Below are positions 59,918-64,000 of a stretch of DNA of 64,000 nt, piece by piece. Origin of the DNA: CAMLIZ01 sp036231905 (GTDB taxonomy: Bacteria; Pseudomonadota; Gammaproteobacteria; Burkholderiales; Burkholderiaceae_C); NCBI RefSeq assembly GCF_036231905.1, contig NZ_JAZARE010000006.1, positions 186,001 through 250,000 of the forward strand, given 5' to 3'. The translations under genes were made by a program, and so were the position numbers. Below the pieces are notes generated by a model, which was given only the letters and a program-made list of their open reading frames with translations, made no database searches and had not been told where the DNA came from. Each line of letters opens with the position of its first letter. The first letter of the stretch is position 1.

Positions 59918-59998
59918 CTAGACCGAAGCTGGCCAGCGACGCCAGGGCCAGGCTCCCCGGTCGTGCGACCCTTTGGTCTGTTTGCGCGCTGTGAACAT
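59918..59998 (-). CDS. trpL: Candidate trp leader peptide with three Trp codons
   Basis: This is a 26-codon frame, ATG at 59998 to TAG at 59920-59918. The product is MFTARKQTKGSHDRGAWPWRRWPASV in two parts (MFTARKQTKGSHDRG and AWPWRRWPASV). Trp lies at 17, 19 and 22, each TGG. It is 137 nt upstream of trpE on the same strand, where a leader peptide would be expected. An extended -10 element lies at 60009-60017, so the transcript would start only a few bases before the ATG and be leaderless or nearly so. No ribosome-binding site is seen. The role is ribosome-mediated sensing of charged tRNA-Trp; this is inferred. Confidence 0.65.
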   Translation of the reverse strand: MFTARKQTKGSHDRGAWPWRRWPASV

Positions 59999-60008
59999 GA
60001 TGCGGCGC

Positions 60009-60017
60009 AGTTTAGCA
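60009..60017 (-). promoter_or_regulatory. Extended -10 promoter for trpL-trpE
   Basis: The minus strand reads TGCTAAACT (TAAACT matches TATAAT at 4 of 6, with TG at -14/-15). The expected start is near 60001, three bases before the trpL ATG. No -35 at 17 nt is convincing. Confidence 0.5.
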
Positions 60018-60136
60018 GCGGCCCGGGCGTCGGCCGACATGCAACAAAACGTGAAATGCTTGGCGGCGTCCGCTACAGCCCCGGGAACAGAATGCCGAAA
60101 TCGGGCTCACAGGATCACACTCCGAGACGCATCGCC

Positions 60137-60754
60137 ATGCCCATCTTTCGACGCACCCTCCTCCTGACCGCCACCGCCCTCGCTTTGTCCAGCCCCTGGC
60201 TCGCGCAGGCGCAGAGCACCGTGGAGGTGGGCGGGGTGAAGTACGAAACCACCGCCCAGGTGGGCAACGCCAAGCTTCAGCTCAACGGCGCGGGCGTGCG
60301 CTACAAGGCGATCTTCAAGGTCTACGCGGCGGGCCTGTACCTGCAGAACAAGGCCACCACGACCGAAGCGGTGATCGGCGCGCCCGGCCCGCGCCGCATG
60401 CACATCGTGATGCTGCGCGACATCGACGCCAACGAACTGGGCAAGCTCTTCACCCGCGGCATGCAGGACAACGCCACCAAGGAAGAGTTCGCGCGCTCGA
60501 TCAACGGCACCATCAAGATGGGTGAGTTCTTCGCCACCCGCAAGCACCTGAATGCCGGCGACTACTTCACGGTGGACTACCTGCCCGGCACCGGCACCAT
60601 CGTCACCGTGAATGGCAAGCAGCAGATGGAGACGGTGAAGGAGCCGGAATTCTTCAATGCGCTGATGCACATCTGGCTGGGCCGCCAACCGGCCGATGCG
60701 CAGCTGAAGGACGCGCTGCTGGGCAAGAGCGCTGCGGGCCGCCCCGAAACCTGA
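60137..60754 (+). CDS. Exported chalcone-isomerase-like protein
   Basis: A protein of 205 aa from MPIFRRTLLLTATALALSSPW, a signal peptide ending AQA (about residue 26). The mature part VEVGGVKYETTAQVGNAKLQLNGAGVRYKAIFKVYAAGLYLQNKATT matches the chalcone-isomerase-like periplasmic family (Chalcone_3). The bacterial members have no established enzyme activity; some bind fatty acids. It starts on the other side of the trp promoter and ends one base from gph. An upstream ATG at 59963 would add 58 residues and destroy the signal peptide. Confidence 0.88.
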   Translation: MPIFRRTLLLTATALALSSPWLAQAQSTVEVGGVKYETTAQVGNAKLQLNGAGVRYKAIFKVYAAGLYLQNKATTTEAVIGAPGPRRMHIVMLRDIDANELGKLFTRGMQDNATKEEFARSINGTIKMGEFFATRKHLNAGDYFTVDYLPGTGTIVTVNGKQQMETVKEPEFFNALMHIWLGRQPADAQLKDALLGKSAAGRPET

Positions 60755-61426
60755 TCAGGCCAGCCGCAGCTCGTCGAGCCGATCGACGTGGCCGTCGGCC
60801 GGCACGTCATGCACCGGCTCGCCATGGTTGTAGCCGTAGGTCACCAGCACCACCGGGCAGCCGGCCGCGTGCGCCGCGGCCGCGTCGTTGCGCGAGTCGC
60901 CCACCATCAGCGTCTGCGCCGGCACGCTGCCCAGGGCCTCGCAGGTCTTGAGCAGCGGCAGCGGATCCGGCTTCTTGCGCTCGAAGGCATCACCGCCGAA
61001 CACCACGCTGAAAAAGTGCGCCAGGCCCTTGCGCCGCAGCAGCTCACGCGCAAAGGCGGTCGGCTTGTTGGTCAGGCAGGCCAGCGGCAGGCCGGCATCG
61101 CGCAGGCGCTCCAGGCCTGGCTCCACGCCGGCAAACACCTTGGAGTGCTCGCCGTTGATTGCCGCGTAATGGTGCTGGTAGCGCGCCCAGGCCTGCTGGA
61201 ACACACCAGCGTCCGCACCCACGTGCGCGAGCGTCTGCTGGATCAGGTGCTCCGAGCCCTTGCCCACCGTCTGCTCGATGAATCGCCTTTGCACCGCGGG
61301 CAGGCCCAGGTCGGCCAGCATGCGGTTGAGCGCCACCTCGAAATCACCCAGCGTGTCGACCAGCGTGCCGTCGAGGTCGATGATGGCAGCGCGCAGGCCG
61401 GCGGCCGCAAAGTACAGAGTTTCCAT
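60755..61426 (-). CDS. gph: Phosphoglycolate phosphatase
   Basis: A HAD hydrolase of 223 aa: AAIIDLDGTLVDTLGD (nucleophile Asp), LACLTNKPTAFARELL, KKPDPLPLL (Lys) and LMVGDSRNDAAAA (Mg-binding Asp). It clears 2-phosphoglycolate formed by DNA repair or oxygenase activity. gph commonly lies before trpE in betaproteobacteria; here the chalcone-isomerase-like gene, in the other direction, separates them. Confidence 0.93.
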   Translation of the reverse strand: METLYFAAAGLRAAIIDLDGTLVDTLGDFEVALNRMLADLGLPAVQRRFIEQTVGKGSEHLIQQTLAHVGADAGVFQQAWARYQHHYAAINGEHSKVFAGVEPGLERLRDAGLPLACLTNKPTAFARELLRRKGLAHFFSVVFGGDAFERKKPDPLPLLKTCEALGSVPAQTLMVGDSRNDAAAAHAAGCPVVLVTYGYNHGEPVHDVPADGHVDRLDELRLA

Positions 61427-61476
61427 GTGCCGCGCATGCTATCGTCCCCGCGCGGCCGCCCCTCCCTTGCGCCCCG

Positions 61477-62376
61477 ATGAACGTCAAACCGCTTCTTGCC
61501 CTGTGGTGTGTTGCAGCGCTGGGCCTGGCCCAGGCGCAGCAATCCCCCACCCTGCGCAAGATCCGCGAGGCTGGCGTCATCACCATCGCCTACCGGGAAT
61601 CCTCGGTGCCGTTTTCCTACCTCGACGATGCCCAGCGGCCGGTGGGCTACTCGATGGCCATCTGCGACCGCATCGTGGACGCGGTGAAGGCCCGGCTGCA
61701 GCTGCCCGACCTGGAGCGGCGCTACGTGGCGGTGACCTCGGCCACGCGCGTGCCGCTGGTGGCCAATGGCACGGTGGACCTGGAATGCGGGGTCACCACC
61801 AACAACGTGGAGCGCCAGCGCCAGGTGGCGTTCACCGTCACCACCTACGTGGCGGCGAGCCGGCTGGTCTCCAAGAAGACGGCGCCCATCGTGCGGCTGG
61901 AGGACATGCGCGGCAAGGTGGTCACCTCCACCGTGGGCACCACCAGCCTGCGCCACCTGCAGGAGCTGTACGCCAGCCGCGGCCTCACCATGACCATCCT
62001 GGCCGCGCGCGACGATCCGGATGCCTTTCGCCTGGTGGAAACCGACCGCGCCGCCGGCTATGCGATGGACGATGTGCTGCTGGCCGCCACGGTGGCGCGG
62101 TCACGCCAGCCGGGCGACTACCTGATCTCCGAGGACGCGCTCTCGGTGGAGCCCTACGGCATCATGCTGAGCAAGGAAGACCGCGCCTTCAAGCGCCTGG
62201 CCGACGACGCCATCGTGGCGCTGTTCAAGAGCGGCGACATCCACAAGCTCTACCGCCGCTGGTTCGAGTCGCCCATCCCGCCCAACGGCATCAACCTGTC
62301 GCTGCCGATGAGCGCCGCGATGCGCCGCGTGGTGGAGCATCCCACCGACTCGCCGGACCCGGCCACCTACCGCTGA
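61477..62376 (+). CDS. Periplasmic amino-acid-binding protein (SBP_bac_3, glutamate/aspartate type)
   Basis: A protein of 299 aa with a signal peptide (about 1-21, ending AQA). Family 3 solute-binding signatures follow: TLRKIREAGVITIAYRESSVPFSYLDDAQRPVGYSMAICDRI, GTVDLECGVTTNNVERQRQVAFT and DDVLLAATVA. It resembles GltI, the binding protein for glutamate/aspartate import. No permease or ATPase genes are next to it in the window. The neighbouring two-component system may respond to the same substrate. Confidence 0.9.
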   Translation: MNVKPLLALWCVAALGLAQAQQSPTLRKIREAGVITIAYRESSVPFSYLDDAQRPVGYSMAICDRIVDAVKARLQLPDLERRYVAVTSATRVPLVANGTVDLECGVTTNNVERQRQVAFTVTTYVAASRLVSKKTAPIVRLEDMRGKVVTSTVGTTSLRHLQELYASRGLTMTILAARDDPDAFRLVETDRAAGYAMDDVLLAATVARSRQPGDYLISEDALSVEPYGIMLSKEDRAFKRLADDAIVALFKSGDIHKLYRRWFESPIPPNGINLSLPMSAAMRRVVEHPTDSPDPATYR

Positions 62377-62386
62377 AGCACCCGCT

Positions 62387-63736
62387 TCATTCGCCGCCGA
62401 CGCGGTAGTCGTCGGCCGCGATGCCGTGGCGGGCCAGCTTGTCGTACAGCGTCTTGCGGCCAATGCCCAGCGCTTCGCAGGCCGCGCTCATGCGGCCGCG
62501 ATGCTGCTTGAGCGCCTGCTCGATCAGCACCTTCTCCACCTGGTCCATCTGCTGCGGCAGGGTCAGCGGTGCGGCCGGGCTGGGTGTGAGCAGGTTCTCG
62601 CCGCTCAGACCCAGCACATAGCGTTCGGCGGCGTTGCGCAGCTCGCGCACATTGCCGGGCCAGTCGTGCGCCATCAGCTGCTGCGACATGCTGCCGTCCA
62701 CCGGCAGGGGTTCGCGGCCGTGGCGGGCGGCGGCCTGCAGCATGAAATGCTCGAACAGCAGCGGGATGTCTTCGCGCCGCTCACGCAGGGCGGGCAGGCG
62801 CAGCACCGCCACGTTGAGCCGGTAGTACAGGTCGCTGCGGAACTTCTGCTGCTCGCTCAGGGCACGCAGGTCCACCTTGGTGGCCGCCACCACGCGCACG
62901 TCCACCGCAATCTCCTCGTTGGAGCCCAGGCGCTCCAGGCGCCGCTCCTGCAGCACCCGCAAGAGCTTGACCTGGAAGGTGAGCGGCATGCTTTCGATTT
63001 CGTCCAGCAGCAGGGTGCCGCCCTGGGCATGCTCGATCTTGCCGATGCGGCGCTTGGCGGCCGAGGTGAACGCCCCCATCTCGTGGCCGAACAGCTCGCT
63101 TTCCAGCAAGGTCTCCGGCAGGCCGCCGCAGTTGATGGCCACGAAGTGGCGGTCGCGCCGTGGGCTGTGGTCATGCAGGCAGCGCGCCACCAGTTCCTTG
63201 CCGGTGCCGGTTTCGCCGATCAGCATCACGTCGGCCGAGGTGGCGGCCAGCTGCTGCACTTGTGTTCGCAGCGTCTGCATCACCGCCGAGCGGCCGAGCA
63301 GGGTGGCCTCGATGCCGCGCTGCAGCGACAGCTGCCGGCGCAGCGCCTGCACTTCGGCGCTGAGCACGCGCTTTTCCATCGCGCGTGTGGTCACCTCCAC
63401 CAGGCGGTCGGGCGCGAACGGCTTTTCAATGAAGTCGTAGGCGCCGGCGCGCATGGCCTGCACAGCCATGTTCACGTCGCCATGCGCGGTGATCAGGATC
63501 ACCGGGATGGTGGCATCGCGCTGCAGCACCCGCTGCAGCAGCTCGGTGCCCAGCATCTGCGGCAGCCGCACGTCCGTGACCACCACGCCAGCGAAGCCCG
63601 GCTGCACCTCGCGCAGGGCCTGCTCGGCCGACTCGAAGGCCATCACCTCGAAGCCGGCGAGCTCCAGCGTCTGCGCCAGGCTGTGGCGCACCGGCGGGTC
63701 GTCGTCGATCAGCGCGACCTTGAATCCGTCAAACAT
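62387..63736 (-). CDS. Sigma-54-dependent response regulator, DctD-like, with GAFTSA motif
   Basis: A protein of 449 aa. The N-terminal receiver domain has the phosphoacceptor Asp in VVVTDVRLP (about residue 55) and Lys in EKPFAP. The AAA+ domain has Walker A GETGTGKE, Walker B GGTLLLDEIE and the sigma-54 contact loop GAFTSA, where most activators have GAFTGA. A Fis-type helix-turn-helix ends it (GRMSAACEALGIGRKTLYDKL). It activates sigma-54 promoters, in the DctB/DctD type for C4-dicarboxylate uptake. The stop codon of its partner kinase overlaps its start. Confidence 0.9.
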   Translation of the reverse strand: MFDGFKVALIDDDPPVRHSLAQTLELAGFEVMAFESAEQALREVQPGFAGVVVTDVRLPQMLGTELLQRVLQRDATIPVILITAHGDVNMAVQAMRAGAYDFIEKPFAPDRLVEVTTRAMEKRVLSAEVQALRRQLSLQRGIEATLLGRSAVMQTLRTQVQQLAATSADVMLIGETGTGKELVARCLHDHSPRRDRHFVAINCGGLPETLLESELFGHEMGAFTSAAKRRIGKIEHAQGGTLLLDEIESMPLTFQVKLLRVLQERRLERLGSNEEIAVDVRVVAATKVDLRALSEQQKFRSDLYYRLNVAVLRLPALRERREDIPLLFEHFMLQAAARHGREPLPVDGSMSQQLMAHDWPGNVRELRNAAERYVLGLSGENLLTPSPAAPLTLPQQMDQVEKVLIEQALKQHRGRMSAACEALGIGRKTLYDKLARHGIAADDYRVGGE

Positions 63737-64000
63737 GGCTCTCCTCTGGCGACGTCGAACTCGAACACGGCACCCGACGACGTGGGCACGCTGCGCAGCT
63801 GGCCGCCGAATTCACGCACGATATGCGACGAGATCACCAGGCCCAGCCCCAGGCCTTCGCCCGGCGGCTTGGTGGTGAAAAACGGCTCGAACAGGCGCTC
63901 GTTCAGCGCCGGCGGAATGCCCGGGCCGCTGTCGGCCACCCGCACGACCACCCGCTCGCCCGAGGCCGCGGCGGTGATGGTGAGCCGGCGCTGCTCGCTG
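63709..64000 (-). CDS. Sensor histidine kinase, DctB-like, C-terminal part (cut by the window edge)
   Basis: This is the last 97 residues of a minus-strand protein that begins right of the window. The HATPase domain is visible: G1 box DSGPGIP, F box LFEPFFTTK and G2 box GLGLGLVISSHIVREFGG. The last residues overlap the response regulator start by 28 nt, so the two are cotranscribed. The dimerisation domain and sensor part are not in view, so the signal cannot be judged; DctB is suggested by the partner. Confidence 0.88.
   Translation of the reverse strand, partial: SEQRRLTITAAASGERVVVRVADSGPGIPPALNERLFEPFFTTKPPGEGLGLGLVISSHIVREFGGQLRSVPTSSGAVFEFDVARGEPCLTDSRSR

Noticed and set aside
59963..60136. 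58-residue upstream extension of the chalcone-isomerase-like protein
   Set aside because: It would put an odd, unstructured segment before a clear signal peptide and overlap the trp control region.

Overview
The window is high-GC DNA from a betaproteobacterium, most likely Burkholderiales of the Leptothrix/Rubrivivax/Methylibium type. This rests on the gene order (tRNA-Tyr/Gly/Thr-tuf-tRNA-Trp-secE-nusG-rplKAJL-rpoBC, then the str, S10, spc and alpha clusters), the trpEGDC-ung arrangement, and palindromic intergenic repeats of a kind common in that order. The organism is inferred from these features, not identified by a search.

Layout. 1-3704 (minus): 3' part of secD, yajC, initiator tRNA-fMet and dsbD. 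4148-18590: an accessory block bounded by two paralogous, inward-facing AraC-type regulators. Between them lie an LRV/HEAT-like protein and an 11-gene plus-strand operon: four small secreted proteins sharing one N-terminal motif, a C39-family peptidase, two outer-membrane beta-barrels (one FadL-like), a DUF2059-like periplasmic protein, a wax ester synthase/diacylglycerol acyltransferase, a DUF4382-like lipoprotein and a fatty acyl-CoA reductase. 18741-38912 (minus): the ribosomal superoperon from rpsL to rplQ, interrupted by a peroxiredoxin gene between rpsQ and rplN. 38970-39798: a PIN-domain gene converging on methylglyoxal synthase. 39843-54057 (minus): rpoC, rpoB, L7/L12, L10, L1, L11, NusG, SecE, a second tuf and four tRNAs. 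54073-59998 (minus): ung and the trp operon, with a threonine aldolase gene inserted and an unannotated Trp-rich leader peptide in front of trpE. 60137-64000: a chalcone-isomerase-like protein, gph, a periplasmic amino-acid-binding protein, and a DctD/DctB-like two-component system whose kinase runs off the right edge.

The most interesting part is 5958-17572. The four small proteins each carry a Sec-type signal peptide, then a motif of the form (L/I/M)-x4-L-x2-V-x-G-(Q/S). This has the same spacing as the double-glycine leader that C39 peptidases recognise in bacteriocin precursors. The fifth gene encodes a C39-type peptidase that itself appears to be exported. I infer a periplasmic or surface maturation system tied to outer-membrane barrels and to fatty-alcohol/wax-ester synthesis. 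Parts resemble Acinetobacter genes annotated filA/filB ('putative pilus system'), but the coupling to wax-ester enzymes and the leader-like motif deserve direct study. The second notable item is the trpL-like leader (59918-59998), which has three Trp codons within six and little or no 5' untranslated region.
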